NCBI GenBank assembly: GCA_963787485.1 | Contig: CAWBDF010000007.1 | Location: 1,240,001 to 1,304,000, forward strand | Direction: 5' to 3' | DNA from: Bog-473 sp963787485 | GTDB lineage: Bacteria; Actinomycetota; Acidimicrobiia; Acidimicrobiales; RAAP-2 | Length of the DNA stretch: 64,000 bases | Shown: positions 1-9,703 of the stretch, piece by piece | Position numbering within the stretch: the first letter of the stretch is position 1 | How the letters are laid out: the number at the start of each line of letters is the position of its first letter | The notes under the pieces: generated by a model | Databases searched by the model: none | The model's input: the letters and a program-made list of their open reading frames with translations, nothing else | What the model was told of the DNA's origin: nothing | Translations under genes and position numbers: made by a program

Positions 1-558
1 CCACGCGATGCGATCTTGGCCCATCGGTTCCAGTCGAACCAAAGCGATCGGGTACCTCGATCCTCGCTCCTTAGGTGCTCACCGCCCCTGGACTTGACGC
101 CTAATCCTGGGCCGCCCGATCGGTCGGCCACGTGGACTGCCTTTAGACACTCAGCGCGGAGTTCGATAAAGGGTGATTCCTCCTCGACCGAAATCTCGAG
201 GACCTCCTCATGCGCGTCCAAGTGCCCGATTGTTGCGCTTGGACACCGGATGGGAGCATCGGCCGGAAGGTATTGGGCGTCGCACCCAAACCACCGTGTG
301 CGCGCCCGTCGAGAGGGTCCTACTCCGTTGAACAGCAGGTTTCGAGTGTCGTTTGGTTGCTGCATTCATGATTGATGTTCGTGACGGCAGTTGGTTAGAG
401 TCATCTTGACGGCGAGGAATCAACAAGTCATACGCGATTGTGTGTGCTGCATCGATTCGAAAACGTGAGCACAGTCGGACTCACCTACCCGCCAAGGAGC
501 CGACTAAGAAGCGGTCACTTGCGTCCGAACACTCATACAGGTCTGGAGACTGGGCACC
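1..558. other. Gap without a recognisable gene
   Basis: No reading frame here resembles a known protein, and the open frames on both strands have irregular composition. The last part must hold the promoter and leader of the CoA-transferase gene starting at 559. I see no clear tRNA, repeat or terminator. Confidence 0.5.
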
Positions 559-1787
559 ATGAGTTCAATGACCGTCACGTCTGACCACATGTTGGACGGT
601 GAGGTTCCGCCACCCCTCAGCCCATTTCGGGTTCTCGAGTTTGGCGACCGATTGACTGCGTACTGTGGCAAGGTTCTCGCCGATCTAGGGGCGGATGTGA
701 TTCACATCGAACCGCCCGGGGAAGCGCGATGCGCTTCTCGCCACCGTTCCGGGGTGGGAAACGCGCCAAGGAATCGAGTCTGACCTTTGCCTACTATCAG
801 CACAACAAGCGCGGGACCACGCTTGATTGGTCGTCTCCTAATGCGCTGGGCCTGCTCGAAGAGCTCGGTCGATCTGCAGACGTTGTCTTGCACACTCCCG
901 ATGTTCGCCACCCACTGGTTGGATTCGACCCGGAATCTACAAACATTTCTTGGAAGCCGGGCAACGTCCACTCATGCTTTATCTCGCCGTTCGGTTTGAC
1001 GGGCCCTCTTCGCAACTGGCGCGCCACTCCGTTTACGTCCTTCGCCATGAGCGGCCTCATGCATCCAGTGGGATCGCCGGAGGGCCCGCCCCTCGCGCAG
1101 CCAGGCCAGCAGCTTTACGATGAATGCGGCCTCCACGCGGCAATGATGGTTCAAGCGCTTCTTCTCAGACCAAGTTCGTCTGCGCAGGTAGTCGACATTT
1201 CAGCCCACGAGGTTGGTTGGTTTCACAAGATCTCGCTTGAGCGATACGGCCTGCAGGGTCGGATCGCAACCAGAGAGACGAATTTCGGTCCTCCTCCGGG
1301 GGGCATCTGGCAATGTAGAGATGGACTGATCGACATTGCTTCACACGCCCCATCCCACTGGGATGTGTTCCTTCAAGTACTCGACGAGCCAGAGATGCTC
1401 ATGGATCCCATGTATCAGGATCGGGGAATGCGGGTGCAGCTGTTCGATCTCCTCACAACTCTCGTCGCGGAGTTGCTCTCTACGAGGAGTGCAAAAGAGC
1501 TGGTCGAAAGGGGGCAGGCGGCCGGACTTCCGTGCGCCCTCATGTATACGCCCAGTGAGTTTCTGGACGATCCCCAGGCAAGAGAGAGGGGATTCTTTAT
1601 AGAGTCAACGCGGGAAGGAACCGGGAGCTTCGAGATCCCAGGCCGTCCTTTTCGAGCAACTCCCGACCTTCTGTCCTACCGGAGATCAGCGCCCTCACTT
1701 GGCGAACATAATGAAGAGATCTATATCGAGGAGCTCGGACATAGTCGACGCGACCTTGCATCATGGAGAACGAGTGGCCTCATCTGA
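559..1787 (+). pseudogene. CaiB/BaiF (family III) CoA-transferase, frameshifted near its N-terminus
   Basis: Family III CoA-transferases move CoA between carboxylic acids and usually activate a substrate at the start of a degradation route. The frame starting at ATG 559 gives the typical N-terminus (RVLEFGDRL, then LADLGADVIHIEPPGE). The rest of the family signature, beginning MRFSPPF and running to 1787, lies in another frame. The switch is between about 720 and 730, so a one-base indel separates the first 55 residues from the remaining 350. Rejoined, the protein is about 405 residues, normal for the family. It is the first of four same-strand genes and its 3' end overlaps the next CoA-transferase by 14 bases. 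Either this is a real pseudogene or a sequencing/assembly indel; the clean match on both sides and the intact neighbours leave both open. Confidence 0.8.
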
Positions 1788-3045
1788 TCGGTTTGGCCGT
1801 GGGATCCTCGACGGTATTCGCATCCTGAGTTTCGGAGCGTTTGTGGCGGGTAACACCTGCCCTTTGGCACTGGCGGAGCTTGGCGCAGACGTAGTCAAGA
1901 TAGAGTCTCGGGAACGGCCCGAGGCCCTACGGTCTTACTTCTCTCTCGACCATCCGTACCTGTACGAACCCTCGGGGATTCAGACAACGGTGCTGTTTTC
2001 GGGCCTCGCACGGAGCATGCGCAGTCTTTCCCTCGATATGAAGTCCGATGCGGGCCAGATTCTCTTTCGCGACCTCGTTACGAACTGCGATGTGGTAGTC
2101 GAAAACTTCGGGCCTGGCCAAATGGATCGCTGGGGATGTTCATTCGCGGACCTACTCGAGTTCAACGGTCAATTGGTGATGCTGTCCATCTCCGGTTATG
2201 GGAGAACTGGTCCTCGGTCCAGTTATCGGGCATACGCATCCAACATCAACAATTTTCTCGGCCTGAGTTCGGCATGGGCGCCGGATGCCACTCATTTCGA
2301 CTATGTAGCTGGAATACAAGGTGCCGTCGCGATCCTTGGAGGCTTAGCAGAAGCTCAGGGGTCGAAAAGGGCTGTTTACATTGACCTGGCACAAGCGGAG
2401 TCAGGCGCAGCAGTCATGGCACCGCTCTACCTAGATTCACTAGGCAACGGCGAGCCGTGGCGAGCCCAACCAAACGAAGTACCAGGATCATTGTTGTCCA
2501 TGGTCGCGAAATGTTTGGGAGACGACGCGTGGGTGGCCATCGAGCTTGAGGGTGAGGATGACTGGAACGCCATCTGTGTCACCTTGGAACGCCCAGACTT
2601 GAGCAGCGACGGGCGAACGCTCAGGCCAGAGGATCACGAACAACTGCGAAGCGCGATCACGCGATGGACGGCTGGGCTTAGGCCATATCAAGCCGCCATT
2701 AAACTTCAGTTGGCTGGAATCGCGAGTTGTCCCGTCCAAGACAGTGAGGATCTATGGCGTGACCCGCAACTCCGCTCCCGCGGTGCGATCGTCGAATTGT
2801 CGCACCCTGATGTCGGCGTAGTGGAGTTCCCCAACTCACCGGATCGGATGAGTCGGACGCCCGGAGCCGTTCAGCGCCGAGGTCCACGACTCGGAGAGCA
2901 CAGTGTCGAGGTCGTTCGCCAATGGCTAAATCGAACACCTGAGGAGATCGAGAAGTTGATGAGTGAGGGCGCCATTTGGCAGGCGGAGACTGAGGAAGTC
3001 AAGGATGGCGAGAGTCATCTGGGGGCGGAGAGCGCGTCGTTGTGA
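1774..3045 (+). CDS. CaiB/BaiF (family III) CoA-transferase
   Basis: About 423 residues and intact. After a short leader it has the family opening (DGIRILSFGAFVAGNTCPLALAELGADVVKIE, read here in two parts) followed by the conserved VVVENFGPGQMDRWG and SGYGRTGPRSSY segments of the CoA-binding domain. The C-terminal part carries the usual RGAIVE and LGEHS-type blocks. I prefer GTG 1774 because GGAGAA lies directly upstream and it starts just before the conserved domain; a longer frame to 1699 adds unconserved residues. It overlaps the upstream CoA-transferase by 14 bases and the downstream acyl-CoA dehydrogenase by 4 bases (GTGA), so the genes are translationally coupled. Two adjacent family III genes may form one heteromeric enzyme or act on two acids; the substrate is unknown. 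Confidence 0.88.
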   Translation: MASSDRFGRGILDGIRILSFGAFVAGNTCPLALAELGADVVKIESRERPEALRSYFSLDHPYLYEPSGIQTTVLFSGLARSMRSLSLDMKSDAGQILFRDLVTNCDVVVENFGPGQMDRWGCSFADLLEFNGQLVMLSISGYGRTGPRSSYRAYASNINNFLGLSSAWAPDATHFDYVAGIQGAVAILGGLAEAQGSKRAVYIDLAQAESGAAVMAPLYLDSLGNGEPWRAQPNEVPGSLLSMVAKCLGDDAWVAIELEGEDDWNAICVTLERPDLSSDGRTLRPEDHEQLRSAITRWTAGLRPYQAAIKLQLAGIASCPVQDSEDLWRDPQLRSRGAIVELSHPDVGVVEFPNSPDRMSRTPGAVQRRGPRLGEHSVEVVRQWLNRTPEEIEKLMSEGAIWQAETEEVKDGESHLGAESASL

Positions 3046-4170
3046 ATCTTGACCTTTCGAACGATCAAGAGCTCTTCCGAGAGACGTGTCGGCGATTCTT
3101 GACCGACACTGACACGCTTGGGCAAGCGCGACACTCGCTCGAAAGGGTGGGTGGCTTCGAGCCCTCGTGGTGGCGAGCCGGAGCTGAAGTTGGGCTAACC
3201 GCCATGTTCGTTCCCGAGGATCAGGGAGGTGGGTCGGTTTCGGGGTCACCTGTTCGTGACGCCGTCATTGCCGCGGAAGAGCTCGGCCGGGTTGTAGCAC
3301 CCGGCCCCTTCCATCCTGTGAATATTGTGGCGTACGCGGTAGCTCGCACGGGCAGCTCGGAACTGCGGGAACAACTCCTCCCCGGACTCTGCACTGGTGC
3401 ATTGGTTGGGAGTTGGGCATTTGGGGAGCCTCGGTCGGAGTGGAATCCCAGCCGCTTCGTCGTGGAAGCGAGGCTTCGCAATGGTGCCGTCGTTCTTGAA
3501 GGCACGAAAAGCTACGTCGAGGCAGCCGACGTTGCCAACGTCTTCCTTGTAGCGGTTTCCTCGCCCGAAGGGATATCGCAGGTTCTTGTGCCTTCGGATA
3601 GTCAGGGGGTGCGGGTTGAACTACAAAGAACCTTAGACTTGAGCCGAAGATTTGGCACGGTACATTTCGATAGCGTTCGAGTGCCCATTGAAAATCTAGT
3701 TGGAGGGTGGGGCGAAGCCGACGAGGATCTTCAACGCCTGCTTCAGCTGTCATTGGTATTGCAGATTGCTGACAGTGTCGGGGTGATCGGCCACGCGTTC
3801 GAGCGGACATGCGCGTACCGCGCGAGATCGTGTCGCTTTTGGCCGTCCAATAGCTTCCTTTCAGGCGCTAAAGCACAAGATCGCGGATATGTTGCTTTGG
3901 CTCGAATCGTGCAGAGCTATCAGTGATGGCGCCTCCATGGCCGTAGACGATCAAACTGATGACGCGCTTGAGCTTGTGCATACGGCGAAGGTCTTTGTGA
4001 GTTACCGCGCGGTGGATATCGTGCAGGAGTGCATTCAAGTGCACGGGGGCATCGGTCTCACCTGGGAGCACGACATGCATCTGTTTTTGCGACGTGTCGG
4101 TGTGAATCGGATGCTGTATGGAACGCCGGAGCAGCACGGGCGCCGGCTCGGCGAACTGTTGGGAGTGTGA
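3042..4170 (+). pseudogene. Acyl-CoA dehydrogenase, frameshifted in the C-terminal domain
   Basis: FAD-dependent alpha,beta-dehydrogenation of an acyl-CoA. The first frame (GTG 3042) holds the N-terminal helical and middle beta domains up to about residue 260 (VPEDQGGG, GVRVELQRTLDLSRR). After HAFERTCAY the reading continues in another frame as ARDRVAFGRPIASFQALKHK, then the C-terminal helical domain with IQVHGGIGLTWEHDMHLFLRR. One extra C near 3819 explains the break; rejoined length is about 375 residues, normal for the shorter subunit type. It overlaps the CoA-transferase by 4 bases and lies 7 bases before a second acyl-CoA dehydrogenase. Paired adjacent acyl-CoA dehydrogenase genes in actinobacteria often encode alpha2beta2 enzymes of steroid side-chain and ring degradation, so this may be one half of such a pair. 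Pseudogene or sequence error cannot be told apart here. Confidence 0.82.
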
Positions 4171-4177
4171 AGGCGAC

Positions 4178-5395
4178 ATGATGTCCATTGATCTGGAGCT
4201 GTTCCGCGATGAGGTACGGAGCTGGCTTGCGGAAAATTTCGAGCGCAGGACCGAAAGCAATGCCGTCCTACTGTCTGACCAAGACGAACGAGCTCTTCAA
4301 GCCCGATTGGCAGCCATAGGGCTTGCTGGCTTGTTGATCCCCGTAGAGTATGGCGGCCGAGGTCTTACATCCGATCATCAACGCGTGTTTGCAAGAGAGT
4401 CGTCTGTATTTCGCATGCCGATCGGTTTCACCGTCAGTCTGGGCATGCTCGCTCCCACCTTGATCACACACGGCTCAGAAGAGCAAAAGCGATTTCACCT
4501 TCCCCGAATGATTCGGGGACAAGAAGTATGGACTCAATTGCTCTCTGAGTCAGGTGGCGGATCCGATTTGGCGGCTGCGGTTACGAAGGCTGAGCGTGAC
4601 GGCGACAGATGGGTACTCAACGGATCCAAGATGTGGAGTACAGGTGCCGAAACAGCTGACATTGGTATGTGCCTGGCAAGAACCAATTGGGATGTTCCCA
4701 AACATCGAGGTCTGTCGATGTTCGCGGTTCCACTACGCGCGCCTGGAGTCACCGTCGAACCGATTCGACAGGCTGACGGTGAGTGCGAGTTTTGCCAGGA
4801 GTTTTTCGACGATGTCTCGATTCCGTTGGAGAGTCTGATCGGGAGAGAGGGTGAGGGTTGGTCCGTTGCACAAACTCTGCTCTTTCACGAGAGGAACGCA
4901 ACCGGTGGAGTGGGGTACGGCGAGGGATTGGAGGGCGGGCGGGCGGTAGGCAAAGGGCTAGAAGACCTGAAGTCGCTCGCACGTGTGAGTCCCGCCGAAC
5001 CGACGGTCATTGCCGACTACCTTTCCGAGATCTCCGTGGCGTCCACTGTGCAGAGACACCTCGGACGGCGGGTGGCCACCGGTTATAGGACGGGAGCGTT
5101 CGAGGGACAGTGGGGTTCCCTGCTGAAGCTTGGAGCAGCGCTGCTCGCTTATAGACGAGCAGAGATCGCCTTCGCTCTCGCGGCAGCAGATGGCGGAATA
5201 TGGAGCGATGGCACCGCAAACGGACCTGTTGGGTCCGATTGGCTCATGTCCAAGACCCTCTCTATTGCCGGCGGGACGAACGAGATGCAGAGAAACATCA
5301 TTAGCGAGAGGCTATTAGGCCTTCCGCGCGAACCATCCGTCGGCAACGACCTCCCTTTTCGCGAAGTGCGTGAAACACTCGGCCGATCGGCGTGA
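4178..5395 (+). CDS. Acyl-CoA dehydrogenase
   Basis: About 405 residues, complete. N-terminal helices (ELFRDEVRSWLAENF), the FAD-contacting middle domain (WTQLLSESGGGSDLAA, then DGDRWVLNGSKMWSTGA) and the C-terminal helical domain ending in SIAGGTNEMQRNIISERLLG, all as expected for the family. Two in-frame ATGs (4178 and 4181) follow AGG at 4171-4173; the second has the better spacing. The gene follows the disrupted dehydrogenase by 7 bases and is the last of the four-gene run that begins with the CoA-transferases. As the partner of that gene it may supply one subunit of a heteromeric enzyme. The substrate is not predictable; an intact catalytic glutamate could not be assigned with certainty by eye. 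Confidence 0.9.
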   Translation: MMSIDLELFRDEVRSWLAENFERRTESNAVLLSDQDERALQARLAAIGLAGLLIPVEYGGRGLTSDHQRVFARESSVFRMPIGFTVSLGMLAPTLITHGSEEQKRFHLPRMIRGQEVWTQLLSESGGGSDLAAAVTKAERDGDRWVLNGSKMWSTGAETADIGMCLARTNWDVPKHRGLSMFAVPLRAPGVTVEPIRQADGECEFCQEFFDDVSIPLESLIGREGEGWSVAQTLLFHERNATGGVGYGEGLEGGRAVGKGLEDLKSLARVSPAEPTVIADYLSEISVASTVQRHLGRRVATGYRTGAFEGQWGSLLKLGAALLAYRRAEIAFALAAADGGIWSDGTANGPVGSDWLMSKTLSIAGGTNEMQRNIISERLLGLPREPSVGNDLPFREVRETLGRSA

Positions 5396-5463
5396 GATTC
5401 AATCCGTAATGCTGGACTGTCTTCGCTATCGATTTCTGTTGCGGCCTGGGCCAGGTACAGGCG

Positions 5464-6219
5464 TCAACCTTGGGTCCAAGTAGATGCTCCGTCGACGGGT
5501 ATCAAGACACCGTTGATGAAGGAAGCTGCGGGCGAAAGTAAGAAACAGATCATGGCGGCGACTTCGTCCGCCAAGCCCGCTCTTCCCATTGGTTGGGCCT
5601 TCAATCTCTGTTGCATCTCTGGCGAGGCAAATGCTTCCGCAGTTCTCCGCGTGACGACTCCAGTGGGAGCCACCCCATTCGAGCGGGGACGACCCCGTAG
5701 CTTTACGGCGCAATGCCTCATGTAGCCGGCGATGCCAGCCTTGGCCGTTGGATACCAATCGGTAGTCGGACCGACGAAGAAGTTGCCGGCAATCGAAGAC
5801 GTAAAGGTCATGCTTCGAGCCTCGTCGGAATGATGTTTCAACCAGCCTTCCGTCACGGCGACGTAGGATCCGACGGACAGCCGGAGGCCCTCGACGACGG
5901 AGACGTCGGTGGTGCTCGGAGGACCGGCATTATTAACGAGGTAAGGAATGGGAAGTCCCATCGATGCGGCGTCATTCCAGGCGGCGTCGATAGCGTTCTG
6001 GTCCTCGAGGTCGACGAGGACGCCTTTCACAGCGCCGCCCGCCGCCGCAATCTCACTCAGCAATTCGTTCAATGCAGGTTCTTCGATGTCCCAAGCCGAG
6101 ACGGTAAGTCCGGCACGCGCCAGCAAGAGTGCGACTTCTCGACCGATTCCATTCGCGGCTCCCGTCACGACGGCCGCGTCACCCGGGCTGAAGCCCAACC
6201 CCGCAAAGTTGGCGTCCAT
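5464..6219 (-). CDS. SDR-family NAD(P)-dependent oxidoreductase
   Basis: Classical short-chain dehydrogenase/reductase of 251 residues. The cofactor motif TGAANGIG is near residues 19-26, NNAG near 91-94, the catalytic serine in FTSSIAG and the YPTAK (YxxxK) pair near 155. The C-terminus NGVLIPVDGAS is typical. It converges on the acyl-CoA dehydrogenase operon with only 68 bases between the stop codons. In context it probably oxidises a hydroxyl or reduces a ketone in the same degradation route, for instance a 3-hydroxyacyl-CoA, but the substrate is inference. The start ATG 6219 follows GAGGAGAA at good spacing. Confidence 0.92.
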   Translation of the reverse strand: MDANFAGLGFSPGDAAVVTGAANGIGREVALLLARAGLTVSAWDIEEPALNELLSEIAAAGGAVKGVLVDLEDQNAIDAAWNDAASMGLPIPYLVNNAGPPSTTDVSVVEGLRLSVGSYVAVTEGWLKHHSDEARSMTFTSSIAGNFFVGPTTDWYPTAKAGIAGYMRHCAVKLRGRPRSNGVAPTGVVTRRTAEAFASPEMQQRLKAQPMGRAGLADEVAAMICFLLSPAASFINGVLIPVDGASTWTQG

Positions 6220-7168
6220 TTCTTCTCCTCTGGCGTCTCGGAGGGCGTAGTCCTGCTGATGAGCAGAACCCCACTAGCTCAATGGATCGGATGCGGCAGC
6301 CTTGTCAGACTAAGGAGTGCCGATCGATGAACGCCGTTTATCATAACCGTGAGGTAGTGAGTAAGGGGCTGCTAGACAGGGCACAGCGATGGACGATGAT
6401 GGATACAGGTGAAGCGAGGCGGACTGTGGGGGGATATGCCTGTGCAAGCCCCCCTGAGTTGATTGAACGATCTTGGGAGGGGTCGCCCAGGACGCGACCG
6501 AGGTGCACTCCCAACGAATCCGATGGCCAGGGGTCCGGTCTTGATCGGAAAGAAGCATGAGGTGAACGATGCCAACGAGACTGGGGGCGACGCCGCCAAA
6601 AGCGATTCAGGAACTCTGCTGATGGATTTGCTCGACGTTGACGTTGTGGACTGTGCAGCCGGTTCCGAAGTACAGACCGTGCTCCGGGTTCAACTCATGA
6701 GGCTCCGCTATCTCGGACTCGGTCATGACTCTGACCACAGGGGAGTTGGAAGAACCGGCATTCGAACAGTCCAGGGGAGGCGTGACCGCGGTGGTCTCGA
6801 CGAGCCGGCCAAAATGGGAGCACCATCCGTCCGCACCGGATTGGAACGGGCAGAGTCGCCCCCCCGACTGCTCGATCCCCCGTTCCTGGGGCGGTATGGG
6901 CGAGATCGAATTGAAAGGTCTCTCTTGTGGGCATTCCCAGAACGCGAAAGCAGTGGATGCAGCCGCGAACAGCTTGGCCCGAGGTGCAACGAAAGCATTG
7001 GAAGTGTGGCGGTAATGCCGTGAGAAGTCTGTTGTCGATCCTGATGAAGGGTTTCCGCCGGATCCACCAGCTCACTTCAGCCGGGGCACAAGCGAGTTCC
7101 GTCTTTCGAAATGGGAGGTTCGTCGAAGCTCGGTGGACCTGGGCCCTCCTTTACTTGGTGCGCCCCTG
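6220..7168. other. 949-base gap with no recognisable gene
   Basis: Several open frames exist on both strands, but none has a family motif, a convincing ribosome site or the codon pattern of the neighbours. The stretch separates the SDR gene from the TetR gene and should contain their promoters. It may hold decayed genes; I cannot identify them. Confidence 0.45.
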
Positions 7169-7822
7169 ATGCCAGCATTTATTGGTGGTCCAAAGGCTAC
7201 TTCTCGTCCCGTTACTCGGCGTTCACGTGGGTTTACGAGTGAAGAGCGATGGGAGCAGATTCTGCAGGTCGCGGGCGAGATGTTTTGCAGACGCGGCTAC
7301 CTCGCGTCTTCGTTGGAAGATATTGCCAGCCGAATAGGTATTCAAAAGGCCAGTCTTTATCATTACATCGCTTCGAAAGAAGACATCCTTTATGCACTTG
7401 AGCTACGAGGATACGAATTGGGGCGAACTGTAATCGAGAAGCTTGATAACACCGGGGACCGGGGAAGTGCAGCTGAGCGACTCGGAGAATTTATCAGGTG
7501 CTGGATCGAGGGCATCGGCATGCAGGGTGAAAACTATGGAAGCCTCGGCCCTCGAGTTCTCATGCATCTCAGTGCGGAACGACGAGGCGAGTTGCTGGTT
7601 ATCGGCCGCCAGACGCGAGACTGGGTAACCGCCATCTTGAAGGAGGGAATGGCCGAAGGGGTCTTCGATCCGTCGCTGGATCCGCGCATCGTTTCGAGCA
7701 CTCTTTTTTCTCTTCTCAACTTCACTGCTTGGTGGCATCGTTCTGCTGAGGGCCGGGAAGAGATTGCTTCGCAGTGCGTAATGTTCTTCCTTCACGGGTT
7801 ACAACCAAGCAAGGGTCGATAG
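7169..7822 (+). CDS. TetR/AcrR-family transcriptional regulator
   Basis: About 217 residues. The N-terminal helix-turn-helix domain spans residues 25-75 (EQILQVAGEMFCRRGY, then SLEDIASRIGIQKASLYHYI and SKEDILY), the canonical TetR arrangement. The C-terminal ligand-binding part (from about residue 80) resembles regulators with a C-terminal TetR_C domain, including an HLSAERRGELLVIGRQ helix and WWHRSAEGR near the end. I prefer ATG 7169; an upstream GTG at 7133 has no support. No ribosome site is clear. It sits between the SDR and the transport/oxidation genes of the catabolic region and is the only obvious regulator there, so it may repress them in response to a CoA-ester or the substrate; that is inference from position. 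Confidence 0.9.
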   Translation: MPAFIGGPKATSRPVTRRSRGFTSEERWEQILQVAGEMFCRRGYLASSLEDIASRIGIQKASLYHYIASKEDILYALELRGYELGRTVIEKLDNTGDRGSAAERLGEFIRCWIEGIGMQGENYGSLGPRVLMHLSAERRGELLVIGRQTRDWVTAILKEGMAEGVFDPSLDPRIVSSTLFSLLNFTAWWHRSAEGREEIASQCVMFFLHGLQPSKGR

Positions 7823-8236
7823 CTCCCCACCTCTGGGCAGTGATCTCGAAGCGTGGTCCCGCAGAACTGCTCGTAGAGTCGCCTCGTTCGTGTCCGTCAT
7901 GGGGTGGTTTTTGATCGCTGTCCAAGTGGCCGATCAGCCGCGGTTGGACAGGTGTGAAACAGGGTTTTCCTCGGGGTGGTGGCGTATCACCTGGTGGGTG
8001 TGACGAGACGAGATACCTGTTCAGAGGGCGTCTCAAGCAGCGAACACGACGAGGGGCACAATCAGATATCCGGCCTGGACAATTCCGGTGACCTGATAGT
8101 GAAATGAATGACGGACATGTTACGGTGCGCAAACCGGAGAGCGAGACGCACAAGGTCCGACCGGTGACGAAACGAACAGTGAGTTGTCGCGACAATGAGT
8201 TCGCCGCGACATCGGAAGACATCGGGGGGACACACA
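7823..8236. other. Upstream region of the substrate-binding protein gene, with a 12-base palindrome
   Basis: No gene is seen. At 8184-8195 lies the perfect palindrome TTGTCGCGACAA, about 40 bases before the GTG start at 8237; its position suits an operator, possibly for the TetR protein just upstream, but this is unproven. Confidence 0.4.
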
Positions 8237-9448
8237 GTGAAAAAAGGAATTAGATCCGCCTGTCGAGCATGTTGTGTGGCGGTCACGTTTTGTATGACAG
8301 CCGCAGCTGTCTTGTTGCCCACCTACAGCTCAGCGGGCGCATCCAGTGTCAAAGGGAGCGCCTACGAGCTGTATTACACCGAGACCGGTGCGACGCCTGC
8401 GGGTAAGTACCTTCCTGCGATCAGTGATGCGATCAACGCCACCGGGGGTATTGCTGGACATCCACTCAAGATCGTGGATTGCAGCGACAATGGCGACCCA
8501 AATCTAGCGACACAGTGCGGGCAGCAGGCAACCTCCAATCCGAATGTTCTGGGGGTCGTTGGCAACACCTCTACTTGCGGATCACAGTTGCTCGAGCTCC
8601 TGGGCAGCGCACATATGGCCTCGATCGGCGACCAGTACTTCTGCGCAGAAGACTTCAAGTCGCCGCAGGTGTTTCCCTTTAGTGCGGGATCTTTGGATCC
8701 AGCAGCGGGCGCAGCTCTCGGAGTTACTGAACTTCACCTGAAGGATATGGTCATCGCGACTGCGGATGTGCCCGCAGGTCGTGAGTACCCGCCGCTGGTC
8801 CAATCGGTAGTGGCCCCTGTAGGTGGACATATCACTGGTGCGGTTTACGTTCCGTTTTCCGCGGCCGACATGTCTCCCTACGCCTCCCAGATTGTTGCCG
8901 ACGGCGGGTTCTACGTCGATGGCAACACGACTGCCGTCGGGATTCGACTCGGCAAGGCCCTACTCGAGCAGGGTTTTAAGGAGCCCGTTGAGTACAACGG
9001 CACGACGTGGGACGCAGATACCATCAAGGTCAACTTCGGGAATCCAACGAATGCCTATATTGAGACGCCCTACAGCGTGACATCCGCTGGCTACAACACG
9101 TTCGTCGCTGACGTGAACAAATACGCGCCGGGGGCGAAGTACTACTCGACCGATCTGAGCACGGTATGGCTTGCTGCGATGATCGTGCAGCGATGGGCCA
9201 AGAATGTTCCGCATCCCACGGCATCGGCGCTGCTCAACTACCTTTCCACCAGTCCAAGCATTAACACCTATGGGATGACGATTCCGCTGACTTACACGAA
9301 GCCAGGTAAGGTGCTGAACGGCTTGGCGGCTCGCGCCGTGAACCCTTGCACCGCTCTGTACCACTACAAGAGCGGAAAGCTCGTCGAGGTTGGCAAATCT
9401 GTCGACATGTTGAATACCGCAGCAAACAAAGTCCACTGTGTCGGCTAG
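8237..9448 (+). CDS. ABC-transporter substrate-binding protein, branched-chain amino-acid (type I) fold
   Basis: About 403 residues. GTG 8237 follows GGGGGGA at 8224-8230. The N-terminus is a signal peptide: basic start (VKKGIRSACR), hydrophobic core to about residue 30 and an AGA cleavage site. The mature part has the periplasmic-binding type I pattern, with ATPAGKYLPAISDAINATGG for the first strand-helix and an IAGHPLKIVDCSD segment. Such proteins bind amino acids, amides, aromatic acids or other small ligands outside the membrane and deliver them to LivH/LivM/LivFG-type permeases. No permease or ATPase gene lies nearby, so it either uses a transporter encoded elsewhere or acts as a sensor/scavenger. 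Its position in the catabolic region suggests the ligand is the pathway substrate. Confidence 0.88.
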   Translation: MKKGIRSACRACCVAVTFCMTAAAVLLPTYSSAGASSVKGSAYELYYTETGATPAGKYLPAISDAINATGGIAGHPLKIVDCSDNGDPNLATQCGQQATSNPNVLGVVGNTSTCGSQLLELLGSAHMASIGDQYFCAEDFKSPQVFPFSAGSLDPAAGAALGVTELHLKDMVIATADVPAGREYPPLVQSVVAPVGGHITGAVYVPFSAADMSPYASQIVADGGFYVDGNTTAVGIRLGKALLEQGFKEPVEYNGTTWDADTIKVNFGNPTNAYIETPYSVTSAGYNTFVADVNKYAPGAKYYSTDLSTVWLAAMIVQRWAKNVPHPTASALLNYLSTSPSINTYGMTIPLTYTKPGKVLNGLAARAVNPCTALYHYKSGKLVEVGKSVDMLNTAANKVHCVG

Positions 9449-9544
9449 TGGTCTGTCGCAAAAATGACTGGCGAGGTTCGACCGGTGTCCGCGCTGGTCA
9501 GAGCATCCCAGCCGCCGTCTGTCAATCCGCGACGGACCACTAGC
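9444..9544. repeat. 101-base element bounded by 16-base inverted repeats
   Basis: Left arm 9444-9459 and right arm 9529-9544 are inverted copies with one mismatch (GCTAGTGGTCTGTCGC against GCTAGTGGTCCGTCGC). The left arm includes the stop codon of the substrate-binding protein. The 69-base interior has no gene. It may be a miniature inverted-repeat element or a long-loop transcription end; no target duplication is evident. Confidence 0.65.
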
Positions 9545-9703
9545 ACTCCAATCTGAGAGCTGGTTCCGGCATGCCGGTCGAGTTGAGCGATTGAAGAGTC
9601 AGTCCGTGAAGCGAGCGTCACTACGTGGTGAGCTGACGGTGCACCTTGGGGGCGCCCAAACAAATGGTGAACGGATTCGATCTGAACCAAGAGGAGACAG
9701 GTC

